From positions 449,001-513,000 of the forward strand of contig JARHVA010003636.1 of assembly GCA_037957365.1 (NCBI GenBank): a DNA stretch of 64,000 nt, read 5' to 3'. Under the pieces are notes generated by a model. It worked only from the letters and a program-made list of their open reading frames with translations. It did not search any database and was not told the DNA's origin. The position numbers were made by a program, and so were the translations under genes. Of the stretch, positions 12,101-24,100 are shown piece by piece (the stretch's first letter is position 1; the number at the start of each line of letters is the position of its first letter). Source of the DNA: Torreya grandis. Its lineage: Eukaryota; Streptophyta; Pinopsida; Cupressales; Taxaceae.

Positions 12101-15100
12101 CGGCTTTCGCCGAGCTTTGTAGGGGACACGTGGCACGTTCCGCTGCTCCTAGAAAAGCATGTCAAAGCCTTCCACGGTTGCCACTTGGCACCTTCCGTGC
12201 TCTGGATTTCCTGGTGTAAAATTTAACATTCGCGAGCCCCTCACAGTTTGAAAATCAACGGCTAGTTCGCCATGGTTGACTTTGACGTCTTCGGGCCAGT
12301 CACCCCTTGGACTTCTTCGGCTTTCTTGCTTCGGCTTTTTCTACGGACTTTTTCCCACGAACAAAAAGTCCGCAAGAATTGCCTTGTCACTTTGCCTTTG
12401 GAAATTTCCTTTCGGGCTTTTGGCCTGCGATTTCCCCGAATTTCTTCGAACATTTTGTTCGAAGGAATTCCTTCGGACAAAAAGTCCGAAAGAATTCGTT
12501 TCTTTGCCTTAACAAAATTCCGAAAAGATCTTACCTTTGCGGCTTTCTTTCCTTGTGGCCTCTTTGAAGTGCTCTCGGCCCTCCGCAAGGGTTCTTGAAC
12601 CCAGAACTGCCCTCCGCAAGGGCACTTGTCCTTCGGGAGGCTTGAACTTTTCGCGTTGAACCGCTCCTTTGAACCAACCGTTGAACCAATCCATTGAACC
12701 GGTTCAACGGTTCAAACGATTGTTGAACCAAGGCTTTGAACCGAGCGTTGAACCATCCGATGAACCCTTTGATTGAACCAAAAGCCGTTGAACCGACAGA
12801 TGAACCGACTGAGTGAACCGAAGCGTTGAACCAAAGTGTTGAACTAGCCGATTGAACTAAAACAATGAACTTTGCCGATTGAACTTTGCGATGAACCAAG
12901 GCATTGAACCAAGCTGACTGAACCAAGTCGTTGAACCAAAGTGATGAACCAAGTCGTTGAACCAAAGCGATGAACCAAGGCGTTGAACCGGTTCAATGGT
13001 TCAACGGTTCAAAGCTGCTAACTCTTTGAAAGATCATGTCGTTGAACCACTTTAGCTCCCTTATGAATTTCTTCGGACAAGAGTCCGAAGAAACTTCGTA
13101 AAACCTTGCACTCTTTGGCTGGTTCTTTATCTGCCCAAAAGACTACACCTGCAGAGTTCGTAGAAGTCCCTGTGAAGTCCGTAGAAAACCTACAGAGTCC
13201 GTAGAAATGGACCTGCAGAGTCCGTAGAAACTTCACTGCTGAGTCCGTAGAAATGGACCTGTAGAGTCCATAGAAAACCTGCAGAGTCCGTAGAAATTGC
13301 AAGACTCATGCAAAAATCAAAAGTACTGGCTCAGAATAGCATGAAAAAAGGGGGGACCGATTTTTGGCCTATTGGGCAAAAATTGGCCAACAGGTTACTC
13401 ATTCCACAAAATAAGCATGGATAGGTCTACCAACATTCTTGCACTATATGACCTTTCTTTCTACAATTGAAGCAAACAATGGAGGACTTACTCATTCCCT
13501 ACCTTCTTGGGCTGCCTTTATGCTTGTGCAAGTCTTAGGAAGTGTTAATGCTTTATCTCCTCCTTTGGGAAGTTCTCCTCTCTTTGGAGATGTGTATCAT
13601 TACTGTTTGATGTTTTTTCCCTTATTGAAAGGCTGTCCTCTTCTTGGAGTCAACTCACATTTAACGTGTAGTCAATAAGTGATGATGTGTTTTCTCCTTC
13701 TTCATGGAGCTATTGTCCCTCTTTTGGAGAGTCTTTTCCGGCCCTTCGAGGTAGTACAATGCCATGGTCCTCTTCATTAGAAACCTGTCCATTCTTTAGA
13801 GAATTAAACTCTTCATTAGATTTGATAAAAATAATGATGTCATTACCTTGCATGGGCTGTTTTTTTCTCAGCTATTGGCTTGGGCTCTGTGTTTGCAAGC
13901 TTGATCTGCTCAAATCATTTGGAGCATTTCCCAGCTTCTTCTTTACCAAAAACATACCCCAAACCTGCATATTGAGGCCTTTCCTCAACCTATACGAAAT
14001 AAGCCATTTCTCAGCCATTCTTGCCAGGCCCTTTTACATCATAATCCATATTGAATAGCAACTTAGATCCAATTCCCTTAGTAAGCTTATCAAAACTACC
14101 AAAGGACTCATCTAGATCTTGATTGGAAGAAAGAGCATATGGTGGAGTGCTTACTGTGCATACCTCAGTCATGGTTTGTGCATCCTTGTTAGAGGATGGT
14201 CTCCTTTGTATGGTAGACTCCTTTCCTCTCTTCAATCCTTCACCATCGTCTTGGAACTTTTCCATCATCTTTTATTTCATGTGCAACTCTTGGTGCAACT
14301 CCTCAATGATGGCCATGAGGAAATCTCCATGACTTGTAAATCTTGCTTGCAACTCTTGATTCTCATCTTCTAAGTGCTCCAACATATATCTCAATTCTTT
14401 GTTTTCCATTTGGATTTTCTGGTTGATCTCTTCAAAGTTTTGAAGTCTCTCTCTTCAAAGATTTTCCCATGGTTGAATTATGCCACCAAAATCCTCCACT
14501 TGTCAATAAAGTTGGATTAATATTTCTACCTTGCACATTGGAATGTTGTTTCACTCTCCCATCAGCTTGCTATTCATTTAGATGAAGGGTCTTTTTGAAG
14601 AACCCCATTTTAGTGGTGAACTAAAGAGCATTGAGATGAGGATTGATAGGCATGATACTCAAGGGATGGGGGTGATTCTACCTTTGTAATATCTCAAAAA
14701 CAATTCTACTTTGATGAGGTAGTTTTATTTACCTTGATTTATATATTTTAGAGATAGGCGTGAGCTGACATAGACATGGTTATTTGTACTTCAATGCTTG
14801 AATGTTGCTCATGTTTGTGGTGTGGATCTTAGATTGACAAGATTTACAAATCTTTTGGAGTGCTTTGGACGTGACTACATGTTTGGAAAATATAGTACAT
14901 GTATCTCCATTTTGTGTGACTATTGCCATTGAAACAAATTGAGAACTATTATACTCGTTAAAGTTGTCTAGATGGAGGGGGCGTCGATATTTGAGAAGCT
15001 TTGTTGAAACTGTTTTGACATAATAGATGAATTTCTTCTTCATACTCACAAAGAGGCTCCAAAACAGCCCTAATGTGGGCGTGTGTTCAAGCGAACAAAG

Positions 15101-18100
15101 CTTTGGAGTGTGACATTAGAGTCGACAAATCCATGAACATGATACTCTTTCCCGTAATGGCTAGCAAGTTGTTTAGGTGTTAGCATTAATTCACACAAAA
15201 GCCCTAGATTTGGTGCAATAAGTGTTGCTTTGGTTGAATTTCTTACGGAATCAATGACCTTGTGTCATGTGCGTGCAAGGGTTTGAAGAGAAGATGTTGC
15301 AATGGGTGTGAAGATCACACTTTTGGGAAGAAGTATATAGGTGGTTGCAAGGTGTCTTGATGGCTAAGGGAAAGGTGGGAAGTAGAAATCAAACATGAGA
15401 GCTATTGAAGAGAGGGCTGGGAGATAAAGTGCTTAGGAAATGAGTGATTAAAATAAATTTGGGGATGGATGGGCAACTTAAAGACGGGAGATTAGGTGGG
15501 CGCTGACTAGGATAGGTGGCAGGAGTGGGTGCACAAGAGAAAGGTAAGTTTAAGTGCTTGTGGTTAGGGTATGTGGAGAAAGGGATAAGCATTAAAGGAA
15601 AATTAGCTCGGTAGTAAAAACTAGAAGGGCACATATAGGACATGCATGGGCATAGAGTTTCCATGATGCCACTTGAGATACAATTTAAAAGATAAATGTT
15701 AAGAGATGGGTTTAGTCAATGGTGGGTGGCTAGGAGGTAGAAAGTGGGGGTGACACAGGGTGGGTGAAAGAAGTGGTGGGTGTTGAAAATTGAAATAATT
15801 GCACTTGGAGAAATATCTAGCAAGCGGAAAGGAATGGTGAGGAATTGAAGTCCTCCAAACAAATATCTTGTGGTGGCTAATCATGGTTAGCATTTCCAAG
15901 GGGTGGTTGCTCTCAGCCTTGCATATTTTGGATGATGGAGGGGAGTTCAATGATGCTTTGAAAGAACTTGAGGGTTGTGTCATGCATGGCATAGAATGAT
16001 GTATTTTCCAAAAGATTGGCTACTCCATTTTAATGACACTTTATGTGTCAAATTGTGGTCGCGTGCATTTTATTGAGTCGTCATAATGTCATGAAAAATA
16101 ATTTCCATCTTCCAGTTGTAGTTACATCCTTTGGTGAACCCCTATAAGCTTGTATGTTGATTCTACACATTCAGCCAATATAAGAGTAGTTTGACAATCA
16201 TTTAGGAATCATCCTCAACATATAAATGGAAAATACCATGTTTTGTTGCGAGGGCAATTCCACTAATAATGCAAGCAATTCTGCAAATTTATTTTTATGT
16301 ATCCCAATACATTGGGTCTAACCAAATAAAAATGTTCCATGGCAATCCCCAGGGATGCCTCCTATTCCTACTTTCCTTGTGTTTCCTTTTGAAGCCCCAT
16401 CAAAGTTAAGCTTATAACTTCATGCTGGTGGAGGGACCCCATTGTGTTTTGGGAGGACTTTCAAATAATGAAACTTATAGTGGAAGGTAAAATTTCAAAC
16501 ATGTGCCAGCTGGCAAGTTCATCATGTTGGCAGATTTAAAATATCCCATTTTACCTTTGTGAGAACCTAAAATTGTGATTCTAATCTGGAGTTTTATTTA
16601 TGTTCATATTTGATCATGGTTTTGCTCGCTATTTTTAAAAATGAAAGCATTTCTCTCACACCATAAGAACGAATCCTGGCCTGATAGTGTACATATGTTG
16701 TAGGAAATTCACTTGGAATTTGATTTTTCTCAATTGGAAGCTCTTATGAGAGAGCTCATTCACATTTATTTTTTAGATATTTAAAATTCGGGCTATTCGC
16801 CTCCAGATTTCTTCTCCAAAAGGGAATACAAAGAGATGGTGGATTACTCCTGTCCTTGCGAGCAATGTAGGCATATATTTGTCCAAATCCGAATTCTTTT
16901 TCTAATATTATTTGCGGTTAATAGACCGCTATGAGATAAAATGCAAAGAAATCCTTTGACCTTGGGCTAAATTGGCAAGTTTCAGAGCTGATTCCATTGT
17001 GCATTTGTGGTTGAGACAAGTGAAGTAAGGATTTTATTTACTGATGCAACTGTGCAATCTCCATGAATAGTGTGCTGCCATACCTGTTCATCTGGGTGGT
17101 TCAAATGTAAAATAGGTTTAAAATTTGAATAAGTAGTTGTGTTTGAGATTGCTTTTGCATGGAATGGTAATATTTGTTTTTTGCCATGCTAGGAGAGATG
17201 ATTTGGAGGTGGGCATGTCAGTAATCAAAGAGACAGCAAAGACCCTTAGATTGAAGAAATTGATGCAGTGCTTTAAAATATGAACTTTGAAGAAATGGTT
17301 GCCCATTCCAGCTATGTTCCCAGAAGGGGATTCCCTTTCCATTTCCTATTTTCCATATGACATGATTGTAAAGCAAATTCATTCTGACTTGCAAAAGTTT
17401 GGCTTGTTTGGAAAGGAGAACTTTCCATCGATCTGTGAATATATTGTGTTGTCAATTTAGATGATATAGCATTTGGAGTTTGCCAAAGTCTCTAGGTAAC
17501 CCTCATAGCCAGAGCTTGGTTAAATAATTTGATATCTCTGATGTTGAGACAACCTGTGTATTTAGAGGTAAAATTTTGGAGACGTGTTTGAGAAACATAC
17601 TCCAACAATACTACCAATTGACGAGGATTCATCACAAAACTCTGCAGCAATTGGTCATCGATGAAGGGAAGCGGTGGTAGCGGCGGTGCTGAGACCAACA
17701 AGAGGCAATATTTTGGAGACATGTTTTCGAAATGTACTCTAACAATACTAACAATTGATGAGGATTCATTACAAAAATTTGCAGCAATTGGTAGATATCT
17801 ACAACAAGAAAACTGGAAAGATAAATACTCCTTAGTCAATGTTTACAAAAATGGGAGTGTCAAGTTGTAGATATGCTGAGAATTTAAAAAGTTGCACTAG
17901 TGAAAACATTCAAAAATATTATCTTAATATAGAACACCATATTTGTTGTTTTCAAGAAGCTGTAGAAAAAATAAATGATCAGCATACACCTTTTTTCTTT
18001 ACAGTTAAGTGTGTGTGCGTGCGCATGTGTGTAGATGTGTGTGAGGGTGTGTGCATGTGCACATGTGTGATGGCCTAGGGTTTATTAGTTAGAGTTCGCT

Positions 18101-21100
18101 AAGGAAAGCAATCAAGTAGAAATATAAACTCCTCCTGAGATCAAGGATCGTACTTTCTTTAAACTGCAGAATAGGGGAGTCTTATATTAAACTTGTACTG
18201 CGTAAACATAAGACCAACCAAATTTGTTTAATCTATTCATGACTAGTCCACTCAAGAAGAAAGTATAATACCAACAATAAGATCATAAAATACAAGAGCT
18301 TCTACGAATATCAAAATGAGATTCATACCAACAACTTTGGCTGTTGTGTGTTTGCTAATCTCTTCCCCCAAGCATCCATGGGTCTTGCGGGCTGTGAGCG
18401 GCAAAACTGTAGGCAACGGAATGCCCCAGACTAGTATGTAATGTGCTGGTCTTGAAAGAGGTACGTTGGTGAGTGCAGGAGATAGCGGACCAAATCTAGA
18501 CCCTTCGTTGTAATACTCCGACCACCCTGCAGAGGTTTCCATCCTTGCTGGGAATGACGCTGACTCGGTTCCGATTGAAATCATTTTTTTTCCTTCTTTT
18601 CCAAAAAGCCCTGATAACCAACAACTTCCCCCCCTTTAAACAAACTGAGCACCACGATTTAAAAACATATCGGCGCCAAAAGTCCAATTTAAAATTGGAC
18701 GCAAGGATAAGTTTATTTATTTATTTATTTAATACTATATTAAGTAGTGGTGTTAAATAGAAAACACCCTTTTGGGTCAGTTAGAACATTTATAGGGACA
18801 TGACAGTCCCCCCTTCCCAAATTGGCTTGTCCTCAAGCCAGTTCAAACTTGGATGCTCAAAAATCTCCATTCCTTCCCATGTAGCATCATCAAGTGGAAG
18901 ATTTTTCCATTTCACCAAATACTCCGGAACGACTGTGTCTTAACTTCCTTTCCCTCATATCAATGATGGCCTCAGGTTCCAAAACCAACATCCCTTCATC
19001 GTCAAGTGGGGATAACTCTAAGGAGGGAGTAATCTGCGGACCCAGGGCCTTCAAGCACAATACATGGAAAATGTTGTCAATTCTACTATTCACACGGAGT
19101 TCAAGTTCATAAGCAACCCCACCAATCTTCCTTATGATTTTGTAGGGACCATAAAAACGCGCTTTCATCTTTTCAGCACCGTTTCCTTTTATTGAGGATT
19201 GTCTGTAGGACTACAACCTCAAAAATACCATATCTCCTACTTCGAGAACCCTCTCAGATAGGTGGCAGTCAACATACATCTTTTGCTGATTTTGGGCCTG
19301 CTGTAAGTGCTCTTTGAGTGTCTTCACAATGTCTAAGCTTTGTTGAATCAAATCTTTTGCTTTTGGTACTCTACTATCCGAGAAAATCAGATCCATAAAT
19401 GAAACAACACTATAACCATAGAGTGCCTTGAAAGGAGTCATACCAATAGACATGTGATGAGTAGAGTTGTAGCAATACTCCCCAAGGTGCAGCCATTTTA
19501 CCCATGCTATTTGTTGTCCCGTGACATAGTTCCTCAAGTAACCTTCTATCCATTTGTTAATGATTTCCATTTGCCCATCGGTTTGAGGATGATAGCTAGT
19601 GCTGGGGGTTAATTATGTGCTTGTTAACCGAAAGAGCTCTTGCCAAAACAAACCGATAAACCTGTTGTCCCTTGTAATGTCCCCATTTTTTTGCGAGCAT
19701 CAGAGTTCGGTGGATTTAGCCTATTTTTAGCCCTCGTAGGCTAATATGCATGGTTAGAGGGTCTCTTGATGGAGCTTGGCTCAGTTTCAGATTTGTCAGT
19801 ACTTGATCAGTTGGCTTTCGTTCGGGCTCGTTCGGACACTTCTAGCCTAAGTTGCTATTTTTAGCAGTATTCAGCACTCAGTGTGGAACCTCTGTTATTT
19901 TTAGCAGTATGGATTGATAGCGTTCAAAATCACTTCCTCAGTCGACAGCTTCAGATAGCTCGTGCATCAGATGAATAATGAGAGAGATTAATATTTAATT
20001 GAATTAATTAAATATTAATTAATTGGAGTTTATAATATAAAGTTATAATATTTTATTATAACTTAAGTGATTTTTGCTGAAGGGGTCGCCATCATGGAAG
20101 GGGCCACTTTTAATTATATTTTTATAATTAAAAGTGCTTTCGAAAACTATTGAAAAATTAAAAAAAAGAAAAGTTTGAATTTATTTAAATGAAACCTAAT
20201 TGAGAAAATTCGAACTCTTGAAGAGATATAAGGGTTTCATTGGGTTTTGAGCTCATTATGTTATGAAATTGATTTTTTATCAAGTCTTCTTCCGGAGAAC
20301 GAAGCCTAGGGTTTCAGTTGTCTACAGGAAATGGAGAACGAGCCATCTTCATTGTTGCAGTTCAGAGGCTATGAAATATCAGCTGATCTATTGCATTCAG
20401 AGGGATATCTTCATTCAGAAGCTATCACAGAACGTTCACAGAGTTTTCAGCTTCAGAGTTTTCATTTAGGTTTCAGCCAGAAAGAGTTCTTCATTTCCAG
20501 GCGCCATTTTCCCAGATTTGGACACTCCTTTCAAGGGTTTTACAATTTGCTGCAATAATCAGGTTTTCATCAAAATACCGTTGCCTTTTTGGTTGCATGT
20601 TATCGAATCTTTTTTGTAATCATTCCAGAAGATTAATAAATAGACTGGCATCAGCATTTTCAATAGATTCTATCATTTCCGGTGTTGCATTATTTTATAT
20701 AAATTTATTCAGCATTTTCTTTCAAAAACAAGAAAAAAAAATCAAAGCAGTCAGTTTTCAGAATCAGACTAAGGACTGGCCGTCACACCAAAAGTCCCGG
20801 GATGATTTGGGTCCTCTTCCAGACCCCTATATGGCCAGTCACCGAAGGACCGCCGAGGTAATTCCCTGGAACACGTGGTGCCGTTGACTCTTTTAAACCG
20901 ACCGACCAGGAACCCGTCCCGACTGCCGGAAGAATGTCCGGCGGGGCCCGCATCGGATCATCACAGCCCACCACGCTCCGCGGGTCTCGACCTCGAGACC
21001 TTGGCTCTGATACCACTAAGGACTGGCCGTCACACCAAAAGTCCCGGGATGATTTGGGTCCTCTTCCAGACCCCTATATGGCCAGTCACCGAAGGACCAC

Positions 21101-24100
21101 CGAGGTAATTCCCTGGAACACATGGTGTCGTTGACTCTTTTAAACCGACCGACCAGGAACCCGTCCCGACCGCCGGAGGAACGTCCGGCGGGGCCCGCAT
21201 CGGATCATCACAGCTAAGGACTGGCCGTCACACCAAAAGTCCCGGGATGATTTGGGTCCTCTTCTAGACCCCTATATGGCCAGTCACCAAAGGACCGCCG
21301 AGGTAATTCCCTAGAACACATGGTGCCGTTGACTCTTTTAAACCGACTGACCAGGAACCCGTCCCGACCGCCGGAGGAATGTCCGGCGGGGCCCGCATCG
21401 GATCATCACAGCCCACCACGCTCCGCGGGTCTCGACCTCGAGACCTTGGCTCTGATACCACTAAGGACTGGCCGTCACACCAAAAGTCCCGAGATGATTT
21501 GGGTCCTCTTCCAGACCCCTATATGATCAGTCACCGAAGGACCGCCGAGGTAATTCCCTGGAACACGTGGTGCCGTTGACTCTTTTAAACCGACCGACCA
21601 GGAACCCGTCCCGACCGCCGGAGGAACGTCCGGCGGGGCCCGCATAGGATCATCACATCCCTGTAACTTACTATGTTCCTTGGCAACCCATGAAGTTTAA
21701 AAATTTCCCTAAAGAACAGATCAGCAACTTGTGGAGCCCTATACTCTGAAGAAATGGCATGAAAGTGAGCATATTTTGTAAGCCTGTCAACCACCACGTA
21801 GATACAGTCCTTACCTTGCACCTTAGGTAGCCCAATAATGAAGTCCATGGAAATGCTCTCCCATTTTTTATTTGGAATGGGTAAGGGCTGCAGCAAACCA
21901 GCTGGAAAAACATGCTTGGTCTTGTTTTGTTGGCACACCAAATATTCCCTAACATGTTGCAACCATCATTCTTTAGTCCTTTCCATGAAAAACGCTCTCT
22001 TACTTTCTTGTATTTCTTGTAGAAACCCGGACGACCAGCAAGAGTATCATGACAAGCTCTCAGAATCCTTTCCTTCACTTTAGATTTTGGTACAAGATAC
22101 ACACAGTCTTTGTAAAGGATGAGGCCTTCCACCAACTTGTATTGTCATCGTGCAACTTCCCATCTATAGCATCAATAGCAAATGAGTCTTGGGCATACTC
22201 AGCTATTATGGCAGCCTTCCAATCAGCAGATATACCCAAAATAGAGCAGAAATACGGCTTCCTAGAGAGTGCATTGGCCACCACGTTGTTTTTTCCCTTT
22301 ACATACTCAATGTCAAAAGCATAGGCTTGGAGTTTACTTACCCATTTTTGCTGCCTATCATTCAAGTCATGCTGATTGAGGAAGAATTTGACACTGTTAT
22401 GATCCGTTTTAACCACCTACTTCCCACACACCAAGTATTGTCTGAATTTGGCAAGTGCATGCATGATAGCTAGCATTTCCTTGTCATAAATAGAGAAACT
22501 CCTCTCTGAATCCTTCAGCTTCCTACTCTCATATGCTATAGGATGTCTATTTTGCATCAAAACCGCTCCTATACCCTCTCCTAAAGCATCACACTCAAGT
22601 ACAAAAGGAAGTGAGAAATCCAGAATAGCCAAGACAGGGCATGTACTCATTACCTCCTTGAGCTTATCAAAAGCTTGCTATGTTGGGTGAATATTTTCTC
22701 AATCAACGTACTGATAAACAAAATAGGTCGGATCAACCACAGCAAGAAGATTGGTCGGCCAGTTGTGTAGGTTTACCATATCAAAAGGGGACTAATCTCT
22801 CCTCTCATCAAAGGGAGGTTCCCTATAAATACGCAGGAGCTATATACAATATAAATAAGTAGAAAATAACACATGGGGGCAGAATAAACCATCCATCTTT
22901 CTTCTTTCAGAGATGATGCTCACAGACCAAGGAGAAAATCCTGGTGGAAACACTGAAGGCACTTCTCTTCTTTCAGAAGTGTTCTTGCAGGAAACAGCAG
23001 GAGTTTCTTTCAGGGGGTAAAAGTAACTGGTGACAAAGGGCGCAGTAACCAGCAGAATGAAGCAGAACACAATTTCCACCTCAACTGCCCAAAGAGTATA
23101 ACACAAAGGATAATGGGGGCACAAAGTCGTCCCAGAATCATCAACACAAAAAGAAAAGGAAAAACACACGCTGAAAACAATTGTGAAAGCACAAAGTCTT
23201 CTCGCAGTTGGCTTCAGGACACCTCCCTTTTTACCTTCACTAATTCTGCTTGCCAAATTAAATAAATAAGAATGCTTATAGGAAATAGACATAAGAACAA
23301 TTTCCTAAAGTAGCACAAGCCAAAACAGCACAAAGTCTGCAAACAACTTGCTTTCTCATTCAGATAAAATGAAATGAAATTACAATCTGAGCTCAAAGTC
23401 TCAATCTTCTTCTTTCAAATGGGCAGAGTTTCGCTCCTGTAAAAAAAAAAAATGAAAAGTCCCTCCAAATGATACAAAAGATTACATTATATAGAGGCAA
23501 AGAGAGGCTTGGCCCTATCCTTAGGTTCTTTGAATGCATTCGGGTTCGCGTTTTAAGTCCGCAAAAATTAAAAGACACTTGCAGCCAATTTGGTGTTCGC
23601 GGGTCTTTCCTCGATTGAAGGTTAACGGCTAGCCAGTCACTCTGAATTTGACGTTCGCGAGCCTGTCATTCTGCTGTGACGCGGGTGAGGACACATGGCG
23701 GCATCCGTGTCTTTAAATTAAGCTTATCGAAATAAGCTTTGAAATTGTTAAAGGCTGGGGGCGCGGATGCAGACACGTGGCAGCTTCCGCTGCACTGGGA
23801 CGGGACACGTGGCGAGTTCCGTGCTTTGAAGCTTCATTTGAAATTGAGTCTCGGTGAGCGACACTTGGCAGCTTCCGATGCGCTTTGATGCTTCGACCTT
23901 TTCCGAAGGGAACATGCCCTTCGGGGTCTTGAAAAAGGTTCGTTTCATGTGTGTCGAGTGTCCCCCCACAAGGGTACCTGCCCTTTGGGATCTTCCAGGT
24001 GGCCTTCGGGCTTCAATTTCTTCAGAGGGCTATTGGTCCCTTTATTTCCTTCGGACAATTTGTTCGAAGGAAGTCACCTCCCTTTGGTTCTATGCCTTTG

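Larger units (their letters stand above)
10716..13392 (-). mobile_element. Solo LTR, family B copy 1 (2,677 bp)
   Basis: Begins TGTTGATGCAGTGG and ends TTGGCCAACA, flanked by the 5-bp target duplication GGTTA (10711-10715 and 13393-13397). It interrupts a zinc-knuckle gag relic. Orientation follows the family B element at the right end of the window, whose coding strand is minus. It is GC-richer than its surroundings. Internal modules are G-box-like repeats (11908, 12124 and others), hairpins (12441-12498), a TTGAACC array (12655-13015) and a GCAGAGTCCGTAGAAA minisatellite (13148-13305). Overlapping long open frames on both strands at 12262-12694 come from repeat composition and are not genes. 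Confidence 0.9.

Noticed and set aside
12262..12965. Overlapping open frames on both strands of 100-144 codons
   Set aside because: They come from repeat composition in the family B LTR (hairpins and TTGAACC units, giving WFN/LVQ repeats), not from genes.
12655..13015. TTGAACC array as a CRISPR or as pol III B-boxes (GGTTCAA resembles GGTTCGA)
   Set aside because: Repeats are only 7 bp with irregular 6-10 bp gaps in a plant LTR. No A-box or terminator accompanies them.
18001..18078. TG-rich tract as a Z-DNA or promoter element
   Set aside because: It is the microsatellite target of the chromovirus. Nothing else supports a regulatory role.
20770..21657. 196-bp repeats as Cassandra-type TRIM with 5S rRNA sequence
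   Set aside because: No 5S internal promoter or 5S-like stretch can be read. Only the PBS and LTR-like layout agree.
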